Notes: a model not told the origin generated them from the sequence alone. Positions 17,917-27,760 are shown, numbered from the stretch's first letter. The stretch is DNA of 64,000 nucleotides from Pseudomonas koreensis (GCF_025447595.1 NZ_JAOEJU010000019.1:59848-123847); one strand, 5' to 3'. A program made the numbers and translations.

Positions 17917-18774
17917 CTAAAGAACGACGGTGCGATTGGCGTTCAAAAACACCCTCCGCTCAATGTGATACCCGACAGCCCGGGCCAGGGTCAGGCCTTC
18001 GATGTCGCGGCCCTTGGCAATCAGGTCTTCCGGGTAATGACTGTGATCCACCGCCTCGACGCCCTGGGCGATGATCGGCCCCTCGTCCAGGTCGTTGTTG
18101 ATGTAGTGCGCGGTCGCCCCCACCAGTTTCACGCCCTTGTTGTAGGCCTGGTGATACGGCTTGGCGCCCTTGAAGCCCGGCAGCAGCGAGTGGTGAATGT
18201 TGATCGCCTTGCCATCGAGCTTGCGGCACAGCTCCGGCGACAGCACCTGCATGTAGCGGGCGAGGATCACCAGTTCGGCGCCGGCTTCCTCGATCACCTG
18301 CCACACCTGCCGCTCCTGGGCCGGTTTGTCGTTCGGGTCGAGGGGGAAATGGTAGTAGGGAATCTGGTGCCAGTCGGCCAGCGGCTTGAGGTCCGGGTGG
18401 TTCGACACCACCGCCGCCACGTCCATCGACAACTGGCCGATGCGCTGGCGGTAGAGCAAGTCGTTGAGGCAGTGATCGGCCTTGGAGACCATGATCACCA
18501 CTTTCGGCCGGTAGTTCGGCGCGGTCAGCTCGAAGATCATACCGAACGCCTGACCACGCTCGGCGAGGCCGGCGCGGAAGGATTGCTCGTCAAAACCGTC
18601 GGGCTGACGGAATTCCACACGAATGAAGAACCGGCCCGAGAGCCGGTCATCGAACGAGTGGTGCTCGGTCACGTAGCAACCCTGCTCGAACAGAAAACGC
18701 GTCACCGCGTCTACGGTGCCGAGAACGCTGGGGCAGTCGGCGGTCAGAATCCATGTATCCGGGGCGCGGCTCAT
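17917..18774 (-). CDS. purU: Formyltetrahydrofolate deformylase
   Basis: A 285-residue enzyme with an N-terminal ACT domain (about 1-90, TWILTADCPSVLGTVDAVT) and a formyltransferase-like catalytic domain. The catalytic asparagine/histidine region is INIHHSLLPGFKGAKPYHQA, followed by GATAHYINNDLDEGPIIAQ with the aspartate. It hydrolyses 10-formyl-THF to formate and THF, balancing folate pools when methyl groups from sarcosine enter folate. The ATG at 18774 was chosen; in-frame codons further upstream lie in a repeat. It follows soxG in the same direction. Confidence 0.93.
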   Translation of the reverse strand: MSRAPDTWILTADCPSVLGTVDAVTRFLFEQGCYVTEHHSFDDRLSGRFFIRVEFRQPDGFDEQSFRAGLAERGQAFGMIFELTAPNYRPKVVIMVSKADHCLNDLLYRQRIGQLSMDVAAVVSNHPDLKPLADWHQIPYYHFPLDPNDKPAQERQVWQVIEEAGAELVILARYMQVLSPELCRKLDGKAINIHHSLLPGFKGAKPYHQAYNKGVKLVGATAHYINNDLDEGPIIAQGVEAVDHSHYPEDLIAKGRDIEGLTLARAVGYHIERRVFLNANRTVVL

Positions 18775-18798
18775 TGTTTTCTCCTGGGTCAGGCCTCT

Positions 18799-18912
18799 GA
18801 TCGTTCCCAAGCTCTGCGTGGGAACGCCGCCATGGACGCTCTGCGTCCGCTCTTGGGACGCGGAGCGTCCCGGGATGCATTCCCACGCAGACGGTTCGAC
18901 GTGGGAACGATC
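18799..18912. repeat. Palindromic repeat of the CGTTCCCACGCTCTGCGTGGGAACG family
   Basis: Begins GATCGTTCCCAAGCTCTGCG and ends ACGTGGGAACGATC, with internal copies GGACGCGGAGCGTCC and GCATTCCCACGCAGACG. This second repeat family differs from the GCGAGC REPs. It sits between soxG and purU. Confidence 0.8.
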
Positions 18913-18913
18913 A

Positions 18914-19546
18914 TTACGCCTGGACGCTCAACCCGTACTCAGCCGAAGCATCCTGCAACCACAACCACCAGTAATCCGAGAAGCTGCGACGGATCAGCAG
19001 TTCCCAGGTGTCTTCGGCGGTGTGGCGGATCATCAGCTGCGACTTGGCGAACACCGTGCCGACAGCCTTGCCGACCGGGAAGTTGTTCGGGTGCACGTCG
19101 TAGCTGGTGGATTTCATCAGCACCTGACGCACGTTCGGGCCGCTCAATTCGAGTACCTGCTGGCCGCCGCTGACGTTGACGATCGCGATGTGCAGATCGC
19201 CCAGCGCTTCGCGCAGTTTCTGCTCGGCTGCGAACTCTTCACCGCTCGGCACGATCAGCAGCCACTCGTCCGGGCCCATCCATTGCAGGCTGGTTTCACC
19301 TTTGACGATCACACTCAGGGCACCCGGCAACTCAATGCCCAGCGCTTTGTGCACGCCGGCGGCGAACGCGGCATCGTGACCATCGCCACGGATGGTCAGA
19401 TGGCCGAGGAGTTTCTTCTCGCGCACGGTCACGCCGGCGGTCTTGCGGCCCTTGCCGACCAGGCTGGCGAGGTCGGCGTGATGCAGCGACGACTCGGCCT
19501 TGGCCCCGGTGGTCGGGCGTTGTTGGTAAACGTTGGCTGTGGTCAT
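18914..19546 (-). CDS. soxG: Sarcosine oxidase gamma subunit
   Basis: A 210-residue protein matching the gamma subunit of heterotetrameric sarcosine oxidase, with the GcvT-like LQWMGPDEWLLIVP and LELSGPNVRQVLMKSTSYDVHP segments. It completes the four-subunit cytoplasmic complex (SoxB, D, A, G) that demethylates sarcosine to glycine, making hydrogen peroxide and 5,10-methylene-THF. It is separated from soxA by about 145 bases with a REP doublet, unlike the tight spacing of the other three subunit genes. Confidence 0.93.
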   Translation of the reverse strand: MTTANVYQQRPTTGAKAESSLHHADLASLVGKGRKTAGVTVREKKLLGHLTIRGDGHDAAFAAGVHKALGIELPGALSVIVKGETSLQWMGPDEWLLIVPSGEEFAAEQKLREALGDLHIAIVNVSGGQQVLELSGPNVRQVLMKSTSYDVHPNNFPVGKAVGTVFAKSQLMIRHTAEDTWELLIRRSFSDYWWLWLQDASAEYGLSVQA

Positions 19547-19597
19547 AAAGCACCCTTCCTGAATTCTGTTGGTACCGGTGGTGGCTCAACTATCGCC

Positions 19598-19661
19598 ATC
19601 GCGAGCAGGCTCGCTCCCACATTTGACCGCGTTCCCCTGTGGGAGCGAGCCTGCTCGCGAT
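19598..19661. repeat. REP doublet inside the sox operon
   Basis: Inverted arms TCGCGAGCAGGCTCGCTCCCAC and TGGGAGCGAGCCTGCTCGCGA with a short spacer, located between soxA and soxG. On the transcript this would form a long hairpin. Confidence 0.88.
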
Positions 19662-19690
19662 TGGCAGGCCGCCCACAGTTCCCGAAGTCA

Positions 19691-22600
19691 TCAAATGTTC
19701 TGGCGATCGCCTTTCGGATCGAAGAACACCGAAGAAACTATTTCCGCCTCGATCACGCTGCCATCCGCCAGCGGTGCGAACACCCGCTCGCCCAGACGCT
19801 TCAGACCGCCCTTCACCACGCCCATGGCAAACGAATAGCCGAGGGAGTTGTGCGCGTAGCTGGAGGTCACGTGGCCGACCATGGTCATCGGAATCGACTG
19901 CTTGGTGTTGAACACCAGTTGCGCGCCCTCCGGCAGCCAGACATTCGGATCGATCGGCTTCAGGCCGACCAGCTGTTTACGCTGGTCACGCACGCAGTCT
20001 TCACGGTTCATGCCGCGCTGGCCGATCCACGAGAACGGTTTGGTGCGACCGACGCACCAGCCCATGTTCAGGTCGTCCGGGGTCATCGAGCCGTCGGTGT
20101 CCTGACCGACGATGATGAAGCCCTTCTCGGCCCGCAGAACGTGCATGGTTTCGGTGCCATACGGGGTCAGGTTGTATTGCTTGCCCGCCTCGACGATTTT
20201 TTCCAGCACGCCCATCGCATAGTCGGCCTGGACGTTGACTTCGTACGACAGCTCACCGGTGAACGAGATACGGAACACCCGCGCCGGCACACCGCCGACC
20301 AGACCTTCTTTCCAGGTCATGAACGGGAACGCTTCGTTGGCCAGGTCGATGTCGGTCACGGCACTGAGCAGCTTGCGGCTGTTCGGGCCGGACAGGGTCA
20401 TCGTCGCCCAGTGGTCGGTGACGGAGGTGAAGTAGACCTTCATCTCTGGCCATTCGGTCTGGTGGTACAGCTCCAGCCATTGCAGTACGCGAGCCGCGCC
20501 GCCGGTGGTGGTGGTCATGACGAAATGGTTGTCGGCCAGACACGCCGTCACACCGTCGTCGAAGACCATGCCGTCTTCCTTGCACATCAGGCCGTAACGG
20601 GCCTTGCCCACGTCGAGCTTGGTCCAGGCGTTGGTGTACACGCGGTTGAGGAACTCGCGGGCGTCCGGGCCCTGGATGTCGATCTTGCCCAGGGTCGAGG
20701 CGTCCAGCAGACCGACGCTGTCGCGCACAGCCTTGCATTCGCGTTTGACGGCGGCATGCATGTCTTCGCCGTTTTTCGGGAAATACCACGGACGTTTCCA
20801 CTGACCGACGTCTTCGAACTCGGCGCCGTTTTTCAGGTGCCATTGATGCAGTGCGGTGTAACGCACAGGTTCGAAGATGTGCCCGCAGTGACGGCCAGCT
20901 ACCGCGCCGAAAGTGACCGGCGTGTAGTTCGGACGGAACATCGTGGTGCCCATCTGCGGGATGGTCACGTTCAGCGAACGGGCGGCAATCGCCAGGCCGT
21001 TGACGTTGCCGAGCTTGCCCTGATCGGTGCCGAAGCCCAGCGCGGTGTAGCGTTTGACGTGCTCGACCGACTCGAAACCTTCGCGGGTCGCCAGTTCGAT
21101 GGCGGCGGCGGTCACGTCGTTCTGCAGGTCGACGAATTGCTTCGGCGCCCGTGCGGTGGCTTTTTCATGCGGCACCTGGAACAGCGCCAGCGTCGGTTCT
21201 TCCAGACGGCTCAGGGCTTTCGGCAGGACCGCTTCGACGCTCTGAAACCCCGCTTCGGACGCAGCGCGCACGCCACCTTCAAAACCGTCGGCCAGGGAGT
21301 CGCCGAGACCGTAGACGCCGTTGATGCCACCGACGCACACGCGTTTCTGCGGTGCTTCGCCCGGCACGAAACCGAGGATGTCTTCGCGCCAGATCGGCTT
21401 GCCGCCGAGGTGCGACGCCAGGTGAACCACCGGGCTGTAACCGCCGGAGCTGGCGATCAGGTCGCAGTCGAGCCATTCGCCCGGGCTGGTGACCTTGTGC
21501 CCTTTGACATCGATCGCCGCCACGCGGGCAGCGGTCACGTGCTTGCTGCCACGGGCCTCGATCACGGCGCTGCCGGTGAGGATGCGAATGCCTTTGGCGC
21601 GCGCTTCTTCCACCAGCGCGCCACGCGGATTGCTGCGGGCGTCGGCAATGGCGACCACTTGCAGGCTGGCGTCGAGCCAGTCCAGCGCCACGCGGTAGGC
21701 GTGATCGTTGTTGGTCGACAGCACCAGTTTCTTGCCCGGTGCCACGCCGTAACGGCGCACGTAAGTCGAGACGGCACCGGCGAGCATGTTGCCCGGCACG
21801 TCGTTGTTGCCGTAGACCAGCGGACGCTCGTGAGCGCCGGTCGCCAGCACCACACGCTTGGCGCGGACGCGGTGAATGCGCTGACGCACCTGGCCGATCG
21901 GAGCGCGGTCGCCGAGGTGATCGGTGAGGCGTTCGTGAATGGTCAGGAAGTTGTGGTCGTGGTAACCGTTGACCGTGGCGCGCGGCAACAGCAGCACGTC
22001 CGGGGTGTTCTTCAATTCGGCAACGACACTGGCAACCCATTCCACCGCAGGCTTGCCGTCGAGGCTTTCGCGGGAGTCGAGCAGGCTGCCGCCGAACTCT
22101 TCCTGTTCATCGGCGATGATCACTCGGGCACCGCTGCGTGCAGCGGCCAGGGCAGCGGCCAGACCGGCAGGGCCGGCGCCGACGATCAGCACGTCGCAGT
22201 GCTGGTTCATGTAGTCGTAGGTGTCCGGATCGTTCTCGGTCGGCGAGCGGCCGAGGCCGGCGGCCTTACGAATGTATTTCTCGTAAGTCATCCAGAACGA
22301 TTGCGGATACATGAAGGTTTTGTAGTAGAAGCCCGGCGGCATCAGCTTGCCGCCGACCTTGCCGAGAATCCCCATCATGTCGTTGTTGACGCTCGGCCAG
22401 CCGTTGGTGCTGGTGGCGACCAGGCCCTGGTACAACGCCTGTTGCGTGGCGCGCACGTTAGGGATCTGAGTGGCTTCGGTCGCACCGATCTGCAGCACCG
22501 CGTTCGGCTCTTCGGCACCGGCGGCAAAGATGCCGCGCGGACGCGAATACTTGAAGCTGCGGCCAATGATGTCGACACCGTTGGCCAGCAGGGCTGCGGC

Positions 22601-22708
22601 CAGCGAGTCGCCTTCAAAACCTTTGTAGGTCTGGCCGTTGAAGGTGAAGCTCAGCACTTTGTTGCGGTCGATCCGTCCACCGTTGGACAGGCGATTGGTC
22701 TGGCTCAT
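19691..22708 (-). CDS. soxA: Sarcosine oxidase alpha subunit
   Basis: A 1005-residue subunit. The N-terminal part has a ferredoxin-like fold (FTFNGQTYKGFEGDSLAAALL). A central NAD-binding Rossmann domain has GAGPAGLAAALAAARSGARV near residue 175. The C-terminal 400 residues resemble the glycine-cleavage T protein and bind tetrahydrofolate (GLMCKEDGMVFDDGV; SGPNSRKLLSAV). Length agrees with the family. The ATG overlaps the soxD stop by 4 bases. Confidence 0.96.
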   Translation of the reverse strand: MSQTNRLSNGGRIDRNKVLSFTFNGQTYKGFEGDSLAAALLANGVDIIGRSFKYSRPRGIFAAGAEEPNAVLQIGATEATQIPNVRATQQALYQGLVATSTNGWPSVNNDMMGILGKVGGKLMPPGFYYKTFMYPQSFWMTYEKYIRKAAGLGRSPTENDPDTYDYMNQHCDVLIVGAGPAGLAAALAAARSGARVIIADEQEEFGGSLLDSRESLDGKPAVEWVASVVAELKNTPDVLLLPRATVNGYHDHNFLTIHERLTDHLGDRAPIGQVRQRIHRVRAKRVVLATGAHERPLVYGNNDVPGNMLAGAVSTYVRRYGVAPGKKLVLSTNNDHAYRVALDWLDASLQVVAIADARSNPRGALVEEARAKGIRILTGSAVIEARGSKHVTAARVAAIDVKGHKVTSPGEWLDCDLIASSGGYSPVVHLASHLGGKPIWREDILGFVPGEAPQKRVCVGGINGVYGLGDSLADGFEGGVRAASEAGFQSVEAVLPKALSRLEEPTLALFQVPHEKATARAPKQFVDLQNDVTAAAIELATREGFESVEHVKRYTALGFGTDQGKLGNVNGLAIAARSLNVTIPQMGTTMFRPNYTPVTFGAVAGRHCGHIFEPVRYTALHQWHLKNGAEFEDVGQWKRPWYFPKNGEDMHAAVKRECKAVRDSVGLLDASTLGKIDIQGPDAREFLNRVYTNAWTKLDVGKARYGLMCKEDGMVFDDGVTACLADNHFVMTTTTGGAARVLQWLELYHQTEWPEMKVYFTSVTDHWATMTLSGPNSRKLLSAVTDIDLANEAFPFMTWKEGLVGGVPARVFRISFTGELSYEVNVQADYAMGVLEKIVEAGKQYNLTPYGTETMHVLRAEKGFIIVGQDTDGSMTPDDLNMGWCVGRTKPFSWIGQRGMNREDCVRDQRKQLVGLKPIDPNVWLPEGAQLVFNTKQSIPMTMVGHVTSSYAHNSLGYSFAMGVVKGGLKRLGERVFAPLADGSVIEAEIVSSVFFDPKGDRQNI

Positions 22709-23034
22709 ACCTTCTCTCCCAGCGCCGTCGTGGCTGTTTTCGCAGTGTCAGCCTTGTCGGTGAATTGTGGCTTGGTGCCGATCTTGTAGGTTTCGAGAAT
22801 CTCGTAGGTCACGGTGTCGCGGGTGACATTGAAGTACTGGCGGCAACCGGCGACGTGATCCCACAACTCGTGGTGCAGTCCGCGCGGGTTGTCGCGGAAG
22901 AACATATAGTTGCCCCACTCCTCGTCGGTGCAGCTTGCAGGGTCCAGAGGACGCGGGATGTGCGCCTGACCGGATGCGTGGAATTCCTCTTCGGAGCGCA
23001 GTTCGCCGCAGTGAGGACAGAAGATGTGCAACAT
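22705..23034 (-). CDS. soxD: Sarcosine oxidase delta subunit
   Basis: A 109-residue zinc-binding subunit with two cysteines in the N-terminal FCPHCGELRSEEEFH, plus a later cysteine and histidine (HVAGCRQYFNVTRDT). It is the small structural subunit of heterotetrameric sarcosine oxidase. It lies 14 bases after soxB and overlaps soxA, so it is translationally coupled. Confidence 0.94.
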   Translation of the reverse strand: MLHIFCPHCGELRSEEEFHASGQAHIPRPLDPASCTDEEWGNYMFFRDNPRGLHHELWDHVAGCRQYFNVTRDTVTYEILETYKIGTKPQFTDKADTAKTATTALGEKV

Positions 23035-23048
23035 AGGGATTTCTCCTG

Positions 23049-24299
23049 TTAGTGGGCGACGGCAGCAGCGCCGTGTTCGTCGATCAGTGCGCCGTTGTGG
23101 AAACGGTCGATGGAAAACGGTGCGGCCAGCGGGTGCATTTCACCCTTGGCCAGGCTTGCGGCAAACACGTTGCCCGAGCCAGGTGTGGCCTTGAAGCCGC
23201 CGGTGCCCCAACCGCAGTTGAAGAACATGTTCGGCACCGGGGTTTTCGAAATGATCGGGCAGGCGTCCGGCGTGGTGTCGACGATGCCGCCCCACTGACG
23301 GTTCATGCGCACCCGCGACAGCACCGGGAACATCTCGACGATGGCCTGGATGGTGTGCTCGATCACCGGGTACGAACCGCGCTGACCGTAGCCGTTGTAG
23401 CCGTCGATACCGGCGCCGATCACCAGGTCGCCCTTGTCGGACTGGCTGATGTAACCGTGCACGGCGTTGGACATGATCACGCTGTCGATAATCGGCTTGA
23501 TCGGCTCGGACACCAGCGCTTGCAGCGGGTGGGATTCGATCGGCAGACGGAAACCGGCCAGCTTGGCCATGTGCCCGGAGTTACCGGCGGTGACCACGCC
23601 GACGCGCTTGGCGCCGATAAAGCCCTTGTTGGTTTCAACACCGATGCACACGCCGTTTTCCTTGCGGAAACCGATCACTTCGGTCTGCTGGATCAAGTCC
23701 ACGCCCAGGGCGTCGGCGGCACGGGCAAAGCCCCACGCCACGGCATCGTGACGGGCCACGCCGCCGCGACGCTGGACGGTTGCGCCCATTACCGGGTAGC
23801 GGGTGTTTTTCGAGCAGTCGAGGTACGGGATCTCGTCCGCGACTTGCTTGGCGTTGAGCAGTTCACCGTCGACGCCGTTGAGGCGGTTGGCGCTGACCCG
23901 ACGCTCGGAATCACGGATGTCCTGCAGGGTGTGGCACAGGTTGTAGACGCCGCGCTGGGAGAACATCACGTTGTAGTTCAGGTCCTGAGACAGGCCTTCC
24001 CACAGTTTCATCGCGTGTTCGTACAAGTGCGCCGACTCGTCCCACAGGTAGTTGGAACGGACGATGGTGGTGTTGCGCGCGGTGTTACCGCCGCCCAGCC
24101 AGCCTTTCTCGACCACGGCCACGTTGGTGATGCCGTGCTCTTTGGCCAGATAGTAGGCCGTCGCCAGACCGTGCCCGCCGCCGCCGACGATGACCACGTC
24201 GTAGACCTTTTTCGGGGTCGGCGTGCGCCACATGCGCTGCCAGTTTTCGTGGTGGCTGAGGGAGTGTTTGAAGAGGCCGAAGCCCGAATAGCGTTGCAT
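23049..24299 (-). CDS. soxB: Sarcosine oxidase beta subunit
   Basis: A 416-residue FAD/FMN subunit of the DAO family. The dinucleotide motif is VVIVGGGGHGLATAYYLA (residues about 34-51), and the conserved arginine region RNTTIVRSNYL follows. It holds the sarcosine site; FMN is usually attached covalently to a histidine of this subunit. Two ATGs lie close together: GGAG is 9 bases from the one at 24299 but only 3 from the one at 24305, so I chose 24299. It follows glyA by about 20 bases. Confidence 0.95.
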   Translation of the reverse strand: MQRYSGFGLFKHSLSHHENWQRMWRTPTPKKVYDVVIVGGGGHGLATAYYLAKEHGITNVAVVEKGWLGGGNTARNTTIVRSNYLWDESAHLYEHAMKLWEGLSQDLNYNVMFSQRGVYNLCHTLQDIRDSERRVSANRLNGVDGELLNAKQVADEIPYLDCSKNTRYPVMGATVQRRGGVARHDAVAWGFARAADALGVDLIQQTEVIGFRKENGVCIGVETNKGFIGAKRVGVVTAGNSGHMAKLAGFRLPIESHPLQALVSEPIKPIIDSVIMSNAVHGYISQSDKGDLVIGAGIDGYNGYGQRGSYPVIEHTIQAIVEMFPVLSRVRMNRQWGGIVDTTPDACPIISKTPVPNMFFNCGWGTGGFKATPGSGNVFAASLAKGEMHPLAAPFSIDRFHNGALIDEHGAAAVAH

Positions 24300-24319
24300 A
24301 GTCATGTACTCCAGAACGC

Positions 24320-25573
24320 TCAGCGATAAACCGGGAAGTCAGCGCACAGGGCCGAAACCTGCTGGGCGACGTTGGCCTCGACATCGGCATCGCCGAGGTT
24401 GTCGAGGATGTCGCAGATCCAGCCGGCCAGCGTCACGCACTGGGTCACCTTGAAGCCGCGAGTGGTCACCGCCGGGGTGCCGATGCGCAGGCCGGAGGTC
24501 ACGAACGGCGACTGCGGGTCGTTCGGTACGGCGTTCTTGTTGACGGTGATGTGCGCGCGACCGAGGGCGGCGTCTGCGTCCTTACCGGTGAGGCCCTGAC
24601 GGATCAGGCTGACCAGGAACAGGTGGTTGTCGGTGCCGCCGGACACTACATCGTAGCCACGTTTGATAAATACGCTCGCCATCGCCTGGGCGTTGTCGAT
24701 CACTTGTTGCTGATAGGCCTTGAAGCCAGGCTCCAGCGCTTCCTTGAAGCACACGGCCTTGCCAGCGATGACGTGCATCAGCGGGCCACCCTGGGCACCG
24801 GGGAATACGGCGGCGTTGAGCTTCTTCTCGATTTCTTCGTTGGACTTGGCCAGGATCAGGCCGCCACGCGGACCGCGCAGGGTCTTGTGGGTGGTGGTGG
24901 TGACCACATCGGCGTACGGCAGCGGGTTCGGGTACAGACCGGCAGCCACCAGACCGGCGACGTGGGCCATGTCGACGAACAGCAGCGCACCAACCTTGTC
25001 GGCGATCTGACGGAAGCGCGGGAAGTCGAGGGTTTTCGAGTAGGCCGAGAAACCGGCGACGATCATTTTCGGTTTGCACTCGACGGCCAGACGCTCGACT
25101 TCGTCGTAATCGATCAGACCGGTCTTGGTATCGATGCCGTACTGCACGGCGTTGTACAGCTTGCCCGAAGACGAGACCTTGGCGCCGTGGGTCAGGTGAC
25201 CGCCGTGGGCCAGGCTCATGCCGAGGATGGTGTCGCCCGCTTGCAGCAGGGCCAGGTACACGGCGCTGTTGGCCGAGGAACCGGAGTGCGGCTGGACGTT
25301 GGCGTAGTCGGCGCCGAACAATTGCTTGGCGCGTTCGATGGCCAGGGCTTCGACCTTGTCGACGTGCTCGCAGCCACCGTAATAGCGCTTGCCCGGATAG
25401 CCTTCGGCGTATTTGTTGGTCAGGCCGCTGCCTTGCGCTTCCATCACGCGTTTGCTGGTGTAGTTCTCCGACGCGATTAGCTCGATGTGATCTTCCTGAC
25501 GTTGCTCCTCGGCATTCATCGCCGCCAGCAGTGCATCGTCGTAACCCTGGATCTGGTCTTGCTTGCTGAACAT
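24320..25573 (-). CDS. glyA: Serine hydroxymethyltransferase
   Basis: A 417-residue PLP enzyme. The PLP lysine is in the motif TTTTHKTLRGPRGG, and the N-terminal substrate region is HIELIASENYTS. It interconverts glycine and serine using methylene-THF, linking sarcosine demethylation to serine and then pyruvate. It heads the glyA-soxBDAG-purU group on this strand and is the GlyA copy associated with betaine catabolism (PA5415-type). The ATG at 25573 gives the usual length, with a GGGAGAG upstream. Confidence 0.96.
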   Translation of the reverse strand: MFSKQDQIQGYDDALLAAMNAEEQRQEDHIELIASENYTSKRVMEAQGSGLTNKYAEGYPGKRYYGGCEHVDKVEALAIERAKQLFGADYANVQPHSGSSANSAVYLALLQAGDTILGMSLAHGGHLTHGAKVSSSGKLYNAVQYGIDTKTGLIDYDEVERLAVECKPKMIVAGFSAYSKTLDFPRFRQIADKVGALLFVDMAHVAGLVAAGLYPNPLPYADVVTTTTHKTLRGPRGGLILAKSNEEIEKKLNAAVFPGAQGGPLMHVIAGKAVCFKEALEPGFKAYQQQVIDNAQAMASVFIKRGYDVVSGGTDNHLFLVSLIRQGLTGKDADAALGRAHITVNKNAVPNDPQSPFVTSGLRIGTPAVTTRGFKVTQCVTLAGWICDILDNLGDADVEANVAQQVSALCADFPVYR

Positions 25574-25762
25574 CGCGTCTCTCCCAGCGGCATCTGTGCG
25601 CCATTCGTCTCGGTAAGGCACGGCGTTCAGCCAATGCCCTTTGATGCGATGGTATGGCCGGCGCAGGGAGGTCAAATGCCTACGGGCGCCACGCAAAGGT
25701 GCGTTTACGACATGGCGTGAAATGCCCTCGCCAGACTCCATCTCGAAAACACTGGAGAACCC

Positions 25763-25855
25763 TGTGGGAGCGGGCTTGCCCGCGAAGAGGGAGTGTCAGT
25801 CGACATCATTACTGTCTGACCCGGCGCATTCGCGGGCAAGCCCGCTCCCACAGGG
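25763..25855. repeat. REP doublet of the GCGGGC variant
   Basis: Inverted arms TGTGGGAGCGGGCTTGCCCGCGAA and TTCGCGGGCAAGCCCGCTCCCACA. The spacer GAGTGTCAGTCGACATC resembles that of the doublet near 49190. It lies between glyA and the TraX-like gene. Confidence 0.9.
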
Positions 25856-26566
25856 TTATAGGCAAGCCGTGCGTATTGCGAGCAACAGCATGAAATGTAC
25901 GGGATAAAGGGCATACGCCCAGCGCCTCATCGGGGGCGGCTGAAGATGTCGCGCGTGTCGCAACAGGAACATTCCGAGCACTGGCGCCATCAGGCATGTC
26001 GCAATCCCGAGGATGGCGACCAGATTGCCGAACTGCGCAGATTCGTAGAGCACCCGCCATTGATTCGCGGCCAGACACAGCAGGCCCGGCAGCAGGCTGA
26101 AAAACCAGGGTCGACGAAATACCAGCAACGTCGCCAGTGGCAGCAGGACGCCGAACAAGCCGAACATCAGTCGCTCCGGGAAAATAGCCGCCACCAGCAA
26201 TGCGCCGACAGCCAACAATCGCGGAATAAGCGCCCGATCCTGCCAGCCCCGCGCCACCAGCAGGCCCAACGCCAGCGTGGGCATCACGTTCAAAGTGTCG
26301 GGCTCGGGAATGTACAAGCGGTAGGGAATTTCACTCACAGCGCTGAACAGCAACAACCAGCCCAGATAGCGCCATTCGGTCTTGCGCGCGCCGTCCCGCG
26401 CCAGGTTCGCCGCCATCGCCAGGCAGAACCACGGGAACGCCAGTCGTCCCGGCACATACAGCCAATCGGCACTGATCCCGACATATCGCAGGTGATCGAG
26501 CAGCATGCTCAGCAGCGCGAGCCACTTGAGCAGATCGAGTGCGCCGTCGCGCTGGCTCAGGTGCAT
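25856..26566 (-). CDS. TraX-family membrane protein
   Basis: A 236-residue polytopic protein beginning MHLSQRDGALDLLKWLALLS, followed by MLLDHLRYVG and RLAFPWFCLAMAANLARD, which is the pattern of the TraX/acyltransferase-like family. About eight hydrophobic segments are visible. F-plasmid TraX acetylates pilin, but chromosomal homologues have no established substrate. It sits alone between the glyA repeat and the divergent ltaE gene. The ATG at 26566 was preferred to upstream in-frame codons, which would add an Arg-rich non-membrane stretch. Confidence 0.82.
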   Translation of the reverse strand: MHLSQRDGALDLLKWLALLSMLLDHLRYVGISADWLYVPGRLAFPWFCLAMAANLARDGARKTEWRYLGWLLLFSAVSEIPYRLYIPEPDTLNVMPTLALGLLVARGWQDRALIPRLLAVGALLVAAIFPERLMFGLFGVLLPLATLLVFRRPWFFSLLPGLLCLAANQWRVLYESAQFGNLVAILGIATCLMAPVLGMFLLRHARHLQPPPMRRWAYALYPVHFMLLLAIRTACL

Positions 26567-26694
26567 AATCGGCTCGCATCCTTGTAAAGTTCTGACAGCG
26601 ACATCCCGTGTGCTCCCCGGATGATCTTCGGTACAGTGCGCACCATCATTGACCCCACGAAGCGCCACAAGCGCCTCGATCACGGAAGCCGGCC

Positions 26695-27735
26695 ATGACC
26701 GACAAGAGCCAACAATTCGCCAGCGACAACTACTCCGGTATCTGCCCCGAAGCCTGGGCTGCCATGGAACAGGCCAACCACGGCCACCAGCGCGCCTATG
26801 GCGACGATGAGTGGACAGCACGCGCCTCCGATTATTTCCGCAAGCTGTTCGAGACCGACTGCGAAGTGTTCTTCGCCTTCAACGGCACCGCCGCCAACTC
26901 CCTCGCGCTGTCGTCGCTGTGCCAGAGTTACCACAGCGTGATCTGCTCGGAAACCGCCCACGTCGAAACCGACGAATGCGGCGCACCGGAATTCTTCTCC
27001 AACGGTTCGAAACTGCTGATCGCCGGGACTGAAAACGGCAAGATCACCCCGGCCTCGATCCGCGAAGTCGCGCTCAAGCGCCAGGACATCCACTACCCGA
27101 AACCGCGCGTCGTGACCCTGACCCAGGCCACTGAAGTGGGCAGCGTCTACACCCCGGAAGAAGTCCGCGCCATCAGCGACACCTGCAAGGAACTGGGCCT
27201 GAACCTGCACATGGACGGCGCGCGTTTCTCCAACGCCTGCGCGTTCCTCGGCTGCTCGCCGGCAGACCTGACCTGGAAGGCCGGCGTCGACGTGCTGTGC
27301 TTCGGCGGCACGAAAAACGGCATGGCGGTGGGTGAGGCGATCCTGTTCTTCAACCACAAACTGGCCGAAGACTTCGACTACCGCTGCAAGCAGGCCGGGC
27401 AACTGGCCTCGAAGATGCGTTTCCTGTCGGCCCCGTGGGTCGGCATCCTGGAAAACGACGCCTGGCTCAAATACGCCCGCCACGCCAACCACTGCGCACA
27501 ACTGCTGGCCGAACTGGTCAGCGACATTCCGGGCGTGGAACTGATGTTCCCGGTCCAGGCCAACGGCGTATTCCTGCAACTCTCGGAACCGGCCATCGCC
27601 GCCCTGACCGCGCGCGGCTGGCGCTTCTATACCTTCATCGGCAAGGGCGGCGCCCGCTTCATGTGCTCGTGGGACACCGAAGAAGAACGCGTCCGCGAAC
27701 TGGCACGCGACATCCGCGAAGTCATGTCCCACTAA
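26695..27735 (+). CDS. ltaE: Low-specificity L-threonine aldolase
   Basis: A 346-residue PLP fold-type I enzyme with HMDGARFSNACAFLG and the PLP lysine in VLCFGGTKNGMAVGE. It cleaves L-threonine or allo-threonine to glycine and acetaldehyde. Its place within the glycine-betaine region matches P. aeruginosa ltaA (PA5413) and suggests a role in glycine metabolism. It is divergent from the TraX-like gene. Confidence 0.93.
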   Translation: MTDKSQQFASDNYSGICPEAWAAMEQANHGHQRAYGDDEWTARASDYFRKLFETDCEVFFAFNGTAANSLALSSLCQSYHSVICSETAHVETDECGAPEFFSNGSKLLIAGTENGKITPASIREVALKRQDIHYPKPRVVTLTQATEVGSVYTPEEVRAISDTCKELGLNLHMDGARFSNACAFLGCSPADLTWKAGVDVLCFGGTKNGMAVGEAILFFNHKLAEDFDYRCKQAGQLASKMRFLSAPWVGILENDAWLKYARHANHCAQLLAELVSDIPGVELMFPVQANGVFLQLSEPAIAALTARGWRFYTFIGKGGARFMCSWDTEEERVRELARDIREVMSH

Positions 27736-27760
27736 AGTCCCGGCTTACACAGCCCCCCCC

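Noticed and set aside
18716..22789. A 1357-codon open frame on the plus strand across the sox genes
   Set aside because: It is antisense to purU, soxG and soxA, which have clear family motifs and correct lengths. High GC makes long antisense open frames common, and this one shows only His/Val/Gln-rich composition with no motif.
26566..26821. N-terminal extension of the TraX-like protein
   Set aside because: The upstream codons are Arg-rich and lack membrane character, and they run into the divergent ltaE start region. The shorter ATG gives the usual family start.
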